64,000 nt of DNA. Source: Actinorhabdospora filicis. GTDB lineage: Bacteria; Actinomycetota; Actinomycetes; Mycobacteriales; Micromonosporaceae. The DNA lies in assembly GCF_030269765.1 (NCBI RefSeq), contig NZ_BSTX01000002.1, forward strand, positions 1,335,379 to 1,399,378. The letters run 5' to 3'. Each line of letters starts with the position of its first letter. Positions within the stretch are counted from its first letter, which is position 1. Below the pieces are notes generated by a model. That model saw only the letters and a program-made list of their open reading frames with translations, was not told the DNA's origin and searched no databases. Below are positions 42,412 to 54,572 of the stretch, piece after piece. Position numbers and translations under genes: made by a program.

Positions 42412-43088
42412 CCGATACCGCCGATCGCCCGATCCGGGTCCTACTCGCCGATGACCAGCCGCTGCTGCGCACGGGGTTCCGGATGGTGCTGGGGGCCGAG
42501 CCCGACATCGACATCGTCGGTGAGGCCGGTGACGGTCAGGAGGCGGTGGACCTGGCGCGGCGGTTGTTGCCGGACGTGGTCCTGATGGACATCCGGATGC
42601 CGCGCATGGACGGTGTGGCGGCCACGAAGACGATCGTGGACGCGTCGCTGCCGGTGCACATCCTGATCCTGACGACCTTCGATCTGGACGAGTACGTCGT
42701 GGGCGCGCTGCGGGCGGGGGCGGGCGGGTTCCTGTCGAAGGACGTGCCCGCCGATGAGCTGATCACCGCGATCCGGACGGTGGCGCGGGGTGAGGCGGTG
42801 GTGGCGCCGCGGATCCTGCGGCGGCTGCTGGAGCGGTTCGCCGACCGGCTGCCGGATCCGGGTGAGCGCCCGCCGCTGGCGCTGGACTCGCTGACCGACC
42901 GGGAGCGGGAGGTGCTGGTGCATGTGGCGCGCGGCCTGTCGAATTCCGAAATCGCCAAAGAGCTGACGGTCAGTGAGACGACGGTGAAGACTCATGTCGG
43001 GCACGTGCTGACCAAGCTCGGGCTGCGCGACCGCGTGCAGGCGGTGGTCCTGGCCTACGAGTCGGGCCTGGTCAAACCCCGTCGCTGA
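42408..43088 (+). CDS. NarL/LuxR-family response regulator
   Basis: 226 residues. Receiver domain with acidic pocket ADDQPLL, phospho-acceptor Asp in VVLMDIRMPR (near 60), the Thr of ILTTFDLDE and Lys of FLSKD. The C-terminal LuxR HTH has LTDREREVLVHVARGLSNSE and VSETTVKTHVGHVLTKL. GTGA overlap with the kinase stop. It probably activates the ABC transporter genes downstream, whose upstream region contains dyads. Confidence 0.92.
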   Translation: MTDTADRPIRVLLADDQPLLRTGFRMVLGAEPDIDIVGEAGDGQEAVDLARRLLPDVVLMDIRMPRMDGVAATKTIVDASLPVHILILTTFDLDEYVVGALRAGAGGFLSKDVPADELITAIRTVARGEAVVAPRILRRLLERFADRLPDPGERPPLALDSLTDREREVLVHVARGLSNSEIAKELTVSETTVKTHVGHVLTKLGLRDRVQAVVLAYESGLVKPRR

Positions 43089-43357
43089 GGCCGTGTCGCT
43101 CTGAGCTCGGTGGGTGTAGGCCTCCGAGTTGAGAGGGTTCACAGGTTCCTCCTTCCCAGGGAGGAGGCGGCGATCGTCCCGAGGGCGGGTTCTCAGGGTT
43201 CCCCTGATCCCGGGTGGGGGGACTCCTACGCCGAGGGGCGTAGCGAAAGACCGTTCCCGCGCAGGACGGTTCGGGCCCGTGGCCGCCTTAGCTTGGTTGA
43301 CAACAGCATCGCTGTCACCAGGGGGCGTCACAGGGACGCTCAACCTCTCGGGGAGGG
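43089..43357 (+). promoter_or_regulatory. Structured region ahead of the ABC transporter genes
   Basis: 269 bases between the response regulator and the ATPase gene. CTACGCC-GAGG-GGCGTAG (43226-43243) forms a 7-bp hairpin. TTGACAACAGCATCGCTGTCA near 43298-43317 contains nested ACAGC/GCTGT and TGACA/TGTCA arms, and GCGTC-ACAGG-GACGC follows. The dyads could be the response regulator's operator or fold in the 5' UTR. Confidence 0.4.
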
Positions 43358-44155
43358 ATGGGTAACGTGGCTTCAACGACCATGGCCGACGCGGGTATCG
43401 CGGCGCGCGCCGCGGGTGTTTGGAAGGTTTACGGCACCGGTGAGGCCCAGGTCGTCGCCCTGCGCGACGTGAGCGTGGACATGGCCCGTGGCCGGTTCAC
43501 CGCGATCATGGGGCCGTCGGGTTCGGGCAAGTCGACGCTCATGCACTGCATGGCCGGTCTGGACACCGTCGACCGCGGTGAGGTCTTCATCGGGGACCTG
43601 CGGGTCACCGGGATGTCGGACCGCCAGCTGACGCAGATGCGGCGGGACAACATCGGCTTCATCTTCCAGCAGTTCAACCTGCTGCCCACACTGACGGCGG
43701 AGGAGAACATCACCCTGCCGCTGTCCATCGCCGGCCGCAAGCCGGACCGGGCCTGGTTCGACCAGGTCATCGACACCGTCGGCCTGCGGGACCGGCTGAC
43801 GCACAAGCCCACCGAACTCTCCGGCGGTCAGCAGCAGCGTGTGGCGTGTGCCCGCGCGCTGGTGTCGCGCCCGGAGGTCATCTTCGCCGACGAGCCGACC
43901 GGAAACCTGGACTCGCGCTCGGGCGCCGAGGTCCTGAACTTCCTGCGCGAGTCGGTGGACCGTTTCGGGCAGACCATCGTGATGGTCACCCACGACGCGA
44001 ACGCGGCGTCCTACGCCGACCGCGTCCTGTTCCTCGCCGACGGCCAGGTCGTCGACGAGCTGATGGACCCCACGGCCGAGCAGGTCCTGGACGAGCTGAA
44101 GCGCCTTGAGGAGATCGTGGCGGCGAAGCAGGCGCAGCGGGCGGAGGGCGCCTAG
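43358..44155 (+). CDS. MacB/LolD-type ABC transporter ATP-binding protein
   Basis: 265 residues. Walker A GPSGSGKST near 53-61, Q-loop FIFQQFNLLP, signature LSGGQQQRVACARAL, Walker B VIFADEPTGNLDSRSG, and H-loop VTHD. This matches the ATPases that pair with FtsX-type permeases to export or sense lipids, peptides or drugs. The permease begins two bases after its stop. It follows a two-component system, as Bce-like or MacB-like modules do. Confidence 0.93.
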   Translation: MGNVASTTMADAGIAARAAGVWKVYGTGEAQVVALRDVSVDMARGRFTAIMGPSGSGKSTLMHCMAGLDTVDRGEVFIGDLRVTGMSDRQLTQMRRDNIGFIFQQFNLLPTLTAEENITLPLSIAGRKPDRAWFDQVIDTVGLRDRLTHKPTELSGGQQQRVACARALVSRPEVIFADEPTGNLDSRSGAEVLNFLRESVDRFGQTIVMVTHDANAASYADRVLFLADGQVVDELMDPTAEQVLDELKRLEEIVAAKQAQRAEGA

Positions 44156-44157
44156 CC

Positions 44158-46713
44158 ATGCTGCGGGCAACTTTCAAGAGCCTGATGTCGCGGAAGGCCC
44201 GGCTGTTCCTGTCGGCCATCGCGATCATCCTGGGCGTGATGTTCATCGCCGGTTCGCTGGTCCTGCGTTCGTCGTTCGGGGCTTCGATCGAGTCGATGTT
44301 CACCACGGCGTTCGAGAGCGTCGACGTGCAGGTGACCTCCGCCAAGACCAACGAGACCACTCAGCAGCCGGAGGCGATCCCGGAGAGCGTGCTCGCGCAG
44401 CTCGCCGGCGTCAAGGGCGTCGAGGGGACCCCCAAGGGCCTGGTCACCGACGGCGCCGGCGTGGTCCAGGTGGTCGACAAGAACGGCAAGGTCGCGCCCG
44501 GTTTCGGGGCGCCGACCATCGCCGCCAACTGGGTCGGCGCCGATGACCCGATCGAGATGCGGGAGGGCTCCGGCCCGGTCTCCGACGACCAGGTGGCGCT
44601 CTCGGCGAACCTCGCCGAGGCCAACGGGCTCAAGGTCGGCGACAAGTTCACCGTCATCTCCCTGCTGGACAGCTCCGGCAAGCAGACCTTCACCGTCTCG
44701 GGCGTCTTCGGCTTCACCGGTGGCCGCGACACCCTCGGCGGCGAGAAGACGATGTACTTCACCACTCCGGTGGCGCAGCGGCTGGTGCTGGACAAGACCG
44801 GCGTCTTCACGTCCATCGACGTCAAGGCCGCGCCGGGCACGACCGACGAGCAGCTGCGCGACAACGTCAAGGCGGCCCTCGGCGGCGACTACAAGGTCCA
44901 GACCGGTGAGGAGCTCGCCAAGTCGGTGAGCGACCAGTTCGGCACGGTCCTCGACGCCTTCAACTACGTCCTGATCGCCTTCGGTTCGATCGCGGTCCTG
45001 GTCAGCATCTTCCTGATCATCAACACGTTCTCCATCATCGTGGCGCAGCGGACGCGTGAGCTGGCGCTGTTCCGGGCGATGGGCGCGGCACGTGGGCAGG
45101 TGCTGGGTTCGGTGCTCCTGGAGGCCCTCTTCATCGGTGTCATCGCCGGTGTCTTCGGGCTCGGCCTGGGCATCCTGGCCGGATGGGGCGGCACGGCCGT
45201 GCTGGGGAACCTGTTCGGCGGTCAGCTGACGGCGGAGCTGTCGGTGCCGGTCGGGGCGGTCATCGCCTCGCTGGTGATCGGCATCGGCGTCACGATCCTG
45301 GCCGCGCTGTTCCCCGCGATCCGGGCCTCCCGGATTCCCCCGATCGCCGCGCTGCGCGACGCCGCGAACGCGATCCGGCCGGTCTGGCCCTTCGCGGTCG
45401 CCGGTGGGCTGTTCCTGGTCCCGGGCGCGGCGCTGGTGATCTGGCAGCTCAGCATCAAGGAGGCCACCCTCGGCGTCTTCGCCACGGGCATCGGCCTGCT
45501 GTTCATCGGGGCGATCCTGGCGACGCCGCTGATCGCGCGGCCGTTCGTGTCGCTCATCGGGCGGCTGATGTCGTGGTCGATCCCCGGCAAGCTGGGCCGC
45601 CTCAACTCCGGCCGCAACCCGCGCCGCACCTCCATCACGGCGGTGGCGCTGATGATCGGGGTCACCCTGATCACCGCGATCGGCGTCCTGGCGGCCTCGG
45701 TGCAGGCGAGCTTCGACAAGTTCCTGGAGACCTCGCTCAAGGCCGACGTGCTCATCGCCGGAACCGCGCCCAGCCAGGTCCCGCCGACCTTCGACGAGAA
45801 GATCCTCGGCGAGGCCAAGCAGGTCCAGGGCGTCGACAAGGTCGCCGGTGTGTGGTTCGACGGCGCCGCCAAGCTCAATGGCAAGGACGTCTTCGTGCAG
45901 GCCACCGACGACCTGCCCGCGATGACCTACATGCTCGGGCAGAAGATGCACGAGGGCAGCGGTTCCCTCGGCTCCGGCACCGACCTCGTGGTCAACCAGG
46001 CGGTCGCCAAGGAGTACGGACTGTCGCTCGGGGGCTCGGCCACCATCACCTTCAGCGGCGACCCGGCGCCACGGACCTTCACGGTCAGCGGCATCATCGC
46101 CTCCGGTGACAGCGACGATCCCGCCATCTACGTGTCCTCCGCCGACGCGCAGTACTTCCCGCTCAAGAGCCCCGTGCAGGCGTTCATCGCCTTCGGCGAC
46201 GGAGCCGACAAGAAGGCCGTCACCGACAAGCTGAACGACCTGCTGGCCGACAACCCGCTCGTCACCGTCGCCGACGTCTCGGCGATCGGCGACCAGATGA
46301 AGAGCATCATCGACATCATGCTGACCGTCATCCAGGTCCTGCTGCTGCTGGCGATGTTCATCGCGGTCATCGGCGTGATCAACACGCTGACGCTGTCGGT
46401 GCTGGAACGCACCCGTGAGCTCGGGATGCTCCGCGCGGTCGGCTTCAGCCGGTCGCAGGTGAGCGGCATGGTCACCGTGGAGTCGGTGGTGATCTCGCTG
46501 TTCGGCGCGCTGCTGGGCATCGGCGTCGGCGTCGGGCTGGGCGTGCTGGGCCAGCGGGCCCTGAAGAACGACTTCGTCACCGAACTGGCGCTTCCGTGGG
46601 GGACCATCGCCGGTTACCTCATCGCGGCGATCGTGATCGGTGTCCTGGCCGCTCTGATCCCGGCCTACCGGGCCAACCGCCTCAACGTCCTCAAGGCCAT
46701 CTCCTACGAGTAG
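44158..46713 (+). CDS. FtsX/MacB-like ABC transporter permease
   Basis: 851 residues. An N-terminal membrane helix (about 15-37) leads into a MacB-type extracytoplasmic domain; an FtsX domain with helices at about 270-420 follows, then further helices to 500, a second extracytoplasmic domain (about 515-710) and a C-terminal FtsX domain with VLERTRELGMLRAVGFSRSQV. Two FtsX domains in one chain is the large actinobacterial layout. It works mechanically with the ATPase rather than as a classical channel. Tandem hairpins follow. Confidence 0.92.
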   Translation: MLRATFKSLMSRKARLFLSAIAIILGVMFIAGSLVLRSSFGASIESMFTTAFESVDVQVTSAKTNETTQQPEAIPESVLAQLAGVKGVEGTPKGLVTDGAGVVQVVDKNGKVAPGFGAPTIAANWVGADDPIEMREGSGPVSDDQVALSANLAEANGLKVGDKFTVISLLDSSGKQTFTVSGVFGFTGGRDTLGGEKTMYFTTPVAQRLVLDKTGVFTSIDVKAAPGTTDEQLRDNVKAALGGDYKVQTGEELAKSVSDQFGTVLDAFNYVLIAFGSIAVLVSIFLIINTFSIIVAQRTRELALFRAMGAARGQVLGSVLLEALFIGVIAGVFGLGLGILAGWGGTAVLGNLFGGQLTAELSVPVGAVIASLVIGIGVTILAALFPAIRASRIPPIAALRDAANAIRPVWPFAVAGGLFLVPGAALVIWQLSIKEATLGVFATGIGLLFIGAILATPLIARPFVSLIGRLMSWSIPGKLGRLNSGRNPRRTSITAVALMIGVTLITAIGVLAASVQASFDKFLETSLKADVLIAGTAPSQVPPTFDEKILGEAKQVQGVDKVAGVWFDGAAKLNGKDVFVQATDDLPAMTYMLGQKMHEGSGSLGSGTDLVVNQAVAKEYGLSLGGSATITFSGDPAPRTFTVSGIIASGDSDDPAIYVSSADAQYFPLKSPVQAFIAFGDGADKKAVTDKLNDLLADNPLVTVADVSAIGDQMKSIIDIMLTVIQVLLLLAMFIAVIGVINTLTLSVLERTRELGMLRAVGFSRSQVSGMVTVESVVISLFGALLGIGVGVGLGVLGQRALKNDFVTELALPWGTIAGYLIAAIVIGVLAALIPAYRANRLNVLKAISYE

Positions 46714-46730
46714 GCCCCACCCGGACGAGT

Positions 46731-46768
46731 CAATGGCCCACACCCTCTGTAACTGGTGTGGGCCATTG
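46731..46768. terminator. 14-bp hairpin terminator after the permease gene
   Basis: CAATGGCCCACACC, a ten-base loop and GGTGTGGGCCATTG: perfect 14-bp stem, 18 bases past the permease stop. Confidence 0.8.
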
Positions 46769-46802
46769 TCGTCTCCCCGTAGCGGGGAGTAGTCTTGAGT
46801 AC

Positions 46803-46834
46803 ACAAAGGACGGTTCTCATCGGCCGTCCTTTGT
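46803..46834. terminator. 11-bp hairpin terminator facing the HAD gene
   Basis: ACAAAGGACGG, ten-base loop, CCGTCCTTTGT. It lies just past the HAD stop on the minus strand. A third weaker stem, CTCCCCG/CGGGGAG at 46773-46789, sits between the two. Confidence 0.75.
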
Positions 46835-46856
46835 CCATACCCGCAACGGCTCCGGG

Positions 46857-47513
46857 TCAAACCATCAAGGCCCGCACCAGGTCCAGATCGGCCTCGATGA
46901 GCGAGTCGATGACGTGCACCCCCTCCGGCACCACCAGCGCCACCTCACTGGGCACCGCCAGGACGCGGCAGCCGGCCGCGTGGGCCGAGGCGAGCCCGGT
47001 GGGCGAGTCCTCCACCGCCAGGCAGTCGCGGGGGTCGACGCCCAGCAGCCCGGCGGCGCGCAGGTAGGGCGCCGGGTCGGGTTTGGAGGCGCCGGCCTCC
47101 TCCCCGCACACGCTCGCGTCGAAGTTCTCCCGCCCGAGGGTGTTGTCCAGCAGCGTCTCGGTCAGCTCGCGGGCGGTGGCCGTCACCAGCGCCGTCGGCA
47201 GGCCCGCCGCGCGCACCGCGAGCAGGAACTCGCGCGCGCCCGGCTGCCAGGGCGCGCCCACGGCCAGCAGCTCCGCCATGCGCGTCTCCAGCCACACCAC
47301 GCTGGCGGCCATGCCCTCGTGGGGCAGGCCCAGGTCGTCGTGGAACATCACCATCGAGACGTGCATGTTCGTCCCGACCATCGCTTCGCGCGTGTGCGCC
47401 GACAGGGTCTTGCCATGGGTGGCGGCCAGCTCGTCGAGGGCGATCGACCACAGCTTCTCGCTGTCGGTGAGGGTCCCGTCCATGTCGAACAGGACGGCGG
47501 CGGGCATCGGCAC
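46857..47513 (-). CDS. HAD-superfamily phosphatase
   Basis: 218 residues from GTG 47513, eight bases after a GAGGAG site; ATG 47507 is also possible. Motif I is FDMDGTLTDSE with both aspartates, motif II ALVTATARE, motif III the Lys in ASKPDPAPYL, motif IV AVEDSPTGLASA. The cap after motif I and the EDSPTG signature point to the beta-phosphoglucomutase/phosphatase subgroup acting on small phosphorylated metabolites. Substrate not known. Confidence 0.88.
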   Translation of the reverse strand: MPMPAAVLFDMDGTLTDSEKLWSIALDELAATHGKTLSAHTREAMVGTNMHVSMVMFHDDLGLPHEGMAASVVWLETRMAELLAVGAPWQPGAREFLLAVRAAGLPTALVTATARELTETLLDNTLGRENFDASVCGEEAGASKPDPAPYLRAAGLLGVDPRDCLAVEDSPTGLASAHAAGCRVLAVPSEVALVVPEGVHVIDSLIEADLDLVRALMV

Positions 47514-47611
47514 GGCAGGGGCTCCTCTGATCGGCGGGGACGCCACCAACCGTAGGTGATCGAGGGCGGCGTCCGCTCGTGGTCTCGCGCACACCGGGGC
47601 ATCCTTGATCG

Positions 47612-48133
47612 ATGTCCGGATACACCCTCGAACTCCTGCCCGAGCTCGGCCCGGAGCGTTTCGCCGAGCTGACCGGCCACACCGTCGACCCCTTCGAGAC
47701 CGGCCGCCTGGGCGTGACCTGGATGGCCAAGGACGTCTACTTTGCCGTCCGCGAGCCGGGCGGGCGCCTGGTCGCCGCGGCCGGTGTCGCCCGCGTCCCC
47801 GTCACCGCCGGCGGCGCCGAGCTCGACATCGCCGGGCTGGGCACCGTCATCGTCTCGCCCACCGAGCGCGGCAGGGGCCTGGCCCGCGTCGCGGTGGGCG
47901 GCATCATGGACCACGCCCGCGACGTCCTGGGCCTGGACCTGGCGCTGCTGTTCTGCCTGCCGACGCGCGTCCCCGTCTACGAGCGGCTCGGCTGGACCCT
48001 CGTCGAGGGCGAGGTGACCGCCCACCAGCCCGGGGGCGAGATCGTCATGCCGGCCCGCACCATGCGCAGGGTCCTGCGCGAGGGCGCCGAGTGGCCCGAG
48101 GGCGCGCTCGCGCTGCGCTCGCTGCCGATGTGA
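47612..48133 (+). CDS. GNAT family N-acetyltransferase
   Basis: 173 residues. A central GNAT fold with IAGLGTVIVSPTERGRGLARVAVGGIM (acetyl-CoA binding RGRGLA loop, near 90) and the downstream LPTRVPVYERLGW element. Both are typical of single-domain GNATs. The N-terminal ~45 residues are less conserved. It is divergent from the HAD gene and ends at a terminator shared with metH. Substrate unknown. Confidence 0.82.
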   Translation: MSGYTLELLPELGPERFAELTGHTVDPFETGRLGVTWMAKDVYFAVREPGGRLVAAAGVARVPVTAGGAELDIAGLGTVIVSPTERGRGLARVAVGGIMDHARDVLGLDLALLFCLPTRVPVYERLGWTLVEGEVTAHQPGGEIVMPARTMRRVLREGAEWPEGALALRSLPM

Positions 48134-48159
48134 GAAGGGGCGGCCCGCGGGCCGCCCCT
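48134..48159. terminator. Bidirectional terminator palindrome
   Basis: A perfect 26-base palindrome made of AAGGGGCGGCCCG and its complement, with little or no loop, between convergent GNAT and metH genes. Confidence 0.75.
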
Positions 48160-48164
48160 TTCGC

Positions 48165-51698
<3,534 letters not shown>

Positions 51699-51704
51699 CC
51701 GTCC

Positions 51705-51734
51705 AGGTTAGCCGCGCGGGGGGCCGCGTACCCT
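51705..51734. promoter_or_regulatory. Divergent leaderless promoters for metH and the PAC2 gene
   Basis: Minus-strand TAACCT at 51705-51710 and plus-strand TACCCT at 51729-51734 each end six bases before a GTG start (51698 and 51741). Start codons of the two genes are only 42 bases apart. Confidence 0.55.
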
Positions 51735-51740
51735 TGCCGG

Positions 51741-52595
51741 GTGACAGAGTTCGACGGTCTTCCCACATTGCGGTCACCGGTGCTGATCGCCGCCTTCGAG
51801 GGCTGGAACGACGCGACGGGCGCGTCGGTGGAGACGATCGAGCATCTCGCCGAGCAGTGGGGCGCCACCCGCATCGGCCACCTGGATCCCGATCCGTACT
51901 ACGACTTCCAGGTCAATCGCCCCACGCTGACCCGTACCGAGGACGGCGGCCGGCACATCGAGTGGCCGACGACCCACTTCACGGCCTGCTCGCCGGACGG
52001 GGCGACGCGGGACGTGGTGCTGCTGCACGGGATCGAGCCGAACATGCGCTGGGGCTCCTTCTGCGAGGAGATCCTTGAGCTGTGTCACAGCCTTGAGGTC
52101 GATCAGGTGATCCTGCTGGGCGCGTTGCTGTCGGACGTGGCGTACAAGCGCCCGCTGCCGGTCTCGGGCACGGCGGCCGACGAGGGCCTGGTTCAGCGTC
52201 TGAAGCTCACCCCTTCGGCGTACGAGGGCCCCACCGGCATCGTGGGGGTCCTCCAGGAGGCGATCGGGCGCGCGGGGCTGAACGTGGTCTCGCTGTGGGT
52301 GCACATCCCGCATTACGCGGCGGCCTCACCGTGCCCGAAGGCGACGCTGGCCCTGGCGGGCCGGCTGGAGGAGATCCTGGACATCCCGGTGCCCACGGGC
52401 GGGCTGGTGGAGGACACCGCCGAGTGGGAGAACTCCATCGCGGAGCTGGCCGGGTCCGACGCCGAGATCGCCGAGTACATCGAGTCGCTGGAGCGGCAGG
52501 ACGACCAGCCGTCCCCGCAGCCGGACGGCGATGAGATCGCCCGCGACTTCGAGCGCTACCTGCGTCGCCGCCAGGGTGGCGACCACACGGAGTGA
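51741..52595 (+). CDS. PAC2 family protein
   Basis: 284 residues from leaderless GTG 51741. Matches the bacterial PAC2 (proteasome assembly chaperone 2-like) family: SPVLIAAFEGWNDATGASVE near the N-terminus, DVVLLHGIEPNMRW near 100, the GALLSDVAYKRPLPVSGTA strand near 127-145, and SLWVHIPHYAAASPCPKATL near 195. Conserved next to metH in mycobacteria (Rv2125). Archaeal and eukaryotic relatives help assemble proteasomes, but a role for the bacterial protein is unproven. Confidence 0.9.
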   Translation: MTEFDGLPTLRSPVLIAAFEGWNDATGASVETIEHLAEQWGATRIGHLDPDPYYDFQVNRPTLTRTEDGGRHIEWPTTHFTACSPDGATRDVVLLHGIEPNMRWGSFCEEILELCHSLEVDQVILLGALLSDVAYKRPLPVSGTAADEGLVQRLKLTPSAYEGPTGIVGVLQEAIGRAGLNVVSLWVHIPHYAAASPCPKATLALAGRLEEILDIPVPTGGLVEDTAEWENSIAELAGSDAEIAEYIESLERQDDQPSPQPDGDEIARDFERYLRRRQGGDHTE

Positions 52596-52855
52596 CCTCC
52601 CCTTTCCGTATCGGCCCGCGCTGCCCCGCGCGGGCCTTTTCATGCCCGGCACGCCCATTACGGTGACGTTTGATACCCATTCGCACCCATCACCCGTTCG
52701 GGCCCGTCGCACTATGAGTGCGACGGATAACGGCCGGTGCCGCCCACAATTCCGGCACACACCCGGTCTGGTCCCTTTCATGGTCACTCGCTAGGCTCGC
52801 CCGGGTCCAACCCCCTCGGACCGGAGGCGCCCCCTCCTCGACCGAAAGGCGAGTC

Positions 52856-54511
52856 ATGCGCATCCTGTTGCTGGTTTCGGCGTTCAACGGCCTCAGCCAA
52901 CGCGTATGGACCTCCCTGTGCGCCTCCGGGCACGACGTCGGCATCGCCCTGGCGGACATGGGCGAGGACGCGATCGTGGAGACCGTGGAGGACGTCTCCC
53001 CCGACCTGATCGTGTGCCCGTTCCTCAAGCACCGGGTGCCGGAGAAGGTGTGGACGGGCTGGCCGACGATCATCGTCCACCCGGGGCCGGTCGGCGACCG
53101 CGGTCCGTCCTCGCTGGACCACGCGATCACCGAGGGCGAGGCGCTCTGGGGTGTGACGGCCCTCCAGGCGGTGGAGGAGATGGACGCGGGTCCGATCTGG
53201 GCGACGCGGACGTTCCCCCTGCCGCGCGGGGTGGCGAAGTCGGCCGTGTACAACGGGCCGGTCGCCGACGCGGCGCTGGAGTGCGTGGCCGAGGTCGTGG
53301 CCAAGGCCGCCGACCCGACCTTCCGGCCGCTGCCGCAGGAGGACGCGCCCCGGCCCGTCCCGCATGCGCGCACGCGTCCCTTGCTGAAGCGCGACGAGCG
53401 GATGTTCGACTGGTCCTGGGACGCCGGGTCGATCGCGGTGCGGGTGGCCGCCGCCGATTCGGCGCCGGGTGTGCGCACGGAGTTGCGCGGCATGGTCGTG
53501 CACGCCTACGACGCCCACGTGGGCGAGCTCCTGGAGCGTCCCGCGCGGCCCGGCACGGTCGTGGGGCGGTACGAGGAGGCGGTCGCGGTGGCCACCGGTG
53601 ACGGGCGGGCGCTGTGGCTGGGCCGCCTGAAGCACCCGAGGGCCGAGGGCGGTGACGGCGTGAAGCAGTCGGCGCTGCGGGTCCTGGGCGACCTCGACGT
53701 CCCGGAGCTGGACGCGCCGGAGTCGCTGCGCGAGGTCCGCTACCGCCGGATCGGTCCGGTCGGCGTGCTGACCGTGCGCGCGCACAACGGCGCGATGGGC
53801 ACCGCGCACTGCCGCCGGGTCCTGCGCGCCCTCGATCACGCCCTGGAGCAGGACACCTCGGTCCTGGTGTTCAAGGGGACCGACGAGTTCTTCTCCAACG
53901 GCATCGACCTCAACCGCGTGGAGGCGGCCGAGGATCCCGCCCAGGAGGCCTGGGACAACATCAACGCGATCAACGACGTGTGTTCGGCGCTGGTCTCCGA
54001 CACCGGTCAGCTCACCATCGCCGCCTACACCGCCAGCGCGGGCGCCGGCGGGGCGATGCTGGGGCTGGCCGCCGATGTCGCGCTGGCGCGCGAGGGCGTC
54101 GTCCTCAACCCGTTCTACGACATCGGCCTGTTCGGTTCGGAGCTGCACACCTACACGCTGCCCCGGCGGGTCGGGGTGACGCTGGCCGGTCAGCTGCTCG
54201 ACGACAAGCAGCCGGTGGACGCCGCCACCGCGCTGCGGCTGGGCCTGGTGGACGGCGTCGGCCCGCGTGATCCGGCCGCCTTCGACGAGTGGCTGATGGA
54301 CCAGGCCGCGCTGTACGCCTCGCCGGAACACTGGCGCCAGACCTACGACGCGAAGCTGCGGTTCCTGCAGGGCTCGCGCCCGCCCGCTTACTACGCCGCC
54401 CGCGAGCTGGCGGAGATGGCGCAGGACATCTTCGACGACCGCTCCGGCTTCGCCGCCGCGCGCGAGTCCTTCGTCCGCAAGACGCCCCGCAAGGCCGCGC
54501 ACGCGGCCTGA
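52856..54511 (+). CDS. hypX: Hydrogenase maturation protein HypX/HoxX
   Basis: 551 residues from the ATG at 52856 with AAAGGCGAG upstream. N-terminal half is a formyl-tetrahydrofolate-dependent transferase-like domain with IIVHPGPVGDRGPSSLDHAI and ALQAVEEMDAGPIWATR; C-terminal half (about 300-540) is an enoyl-CoA hydratase-like domain with VLVFKGTDEFFSNGIDLNRV and ASAGAGGAMLGLAADVALAR. HypX makes the CO ligand of [NiFe]-hydrogenases from formyl-tetrahydrofolate in air. No hydrogenase or other hyp gene is in the window, so it is an isolated copy here. Confidence 0.9.
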   Translation: MRILLLVSAFNGLSQRVWTSLCASGHDVGIALADMGEDAIVETVEDVSPDLIVCPFLKHRVPEKVWTGWPTIIVHPGPVGDRGPSSLDHAITEGEALWGVTALQAVEEMDAGPIWATRTFPLPRGVAKSAVYNGPVADAALECVAEVVAKAADPTFRPLPQEDAPRPVPHARTRPLLKRDERMFDWSWDAGSIAVRVAAADSAPGVRTELRGMVVHAYDAHVGELLERPARPGTVVGRYEEAVAVATGDGRALWLGRLKHPRAEGGDGVKQSALRVLGDLDVPELDAPESLREVRYRRIGPVGVLTVRAHNGAMGTAHCRRVLRALDHALEQDTSVLVFKGTDEFFSNGIDLNRVEAAEDPAQEAWDNINAINDVCSALVSDTGQLTIAAYTASAGAGGAMLGLAADVALAREGVVLNPFYDIGLFGSELHTYTLPRRVGVTLAGQLLDDKQPVDAATALRLGLVDGVGPRDPAAFDEWLMDQAALYASPEHWRQTYDAKLRFLQGSRPPAYYAARELAEMAQDIFDDRSGFAAARESFVRKTPRKAAHAA

Positions 54512-54517
54512 GACCGA

Positions 54518-54547
54518 CCGGGCCACGGGCGGGTGCCCGTGGCCCGG
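54518..54547. terminator. 13-bp hairpin terminator
   Basis: CCGGGCCACGGGC, loop GGGT, GCCCGTGGCCCGG: perfect stem seven bases after the hypX stop, before the convergent MerR gene. Confidence 0.8.
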
Positions 54548-54572
54548 CTTCGTCTCCTAACCGCGCGGATTT

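Noticed and set aside
44152..46860. A long minus-strand open frame opposite the ABC permease
   Set aside because: Asp/Gly/His/Arg-rich shadow composition; the plus strand has clear FtsX domains and a start next to the ATPase stop.
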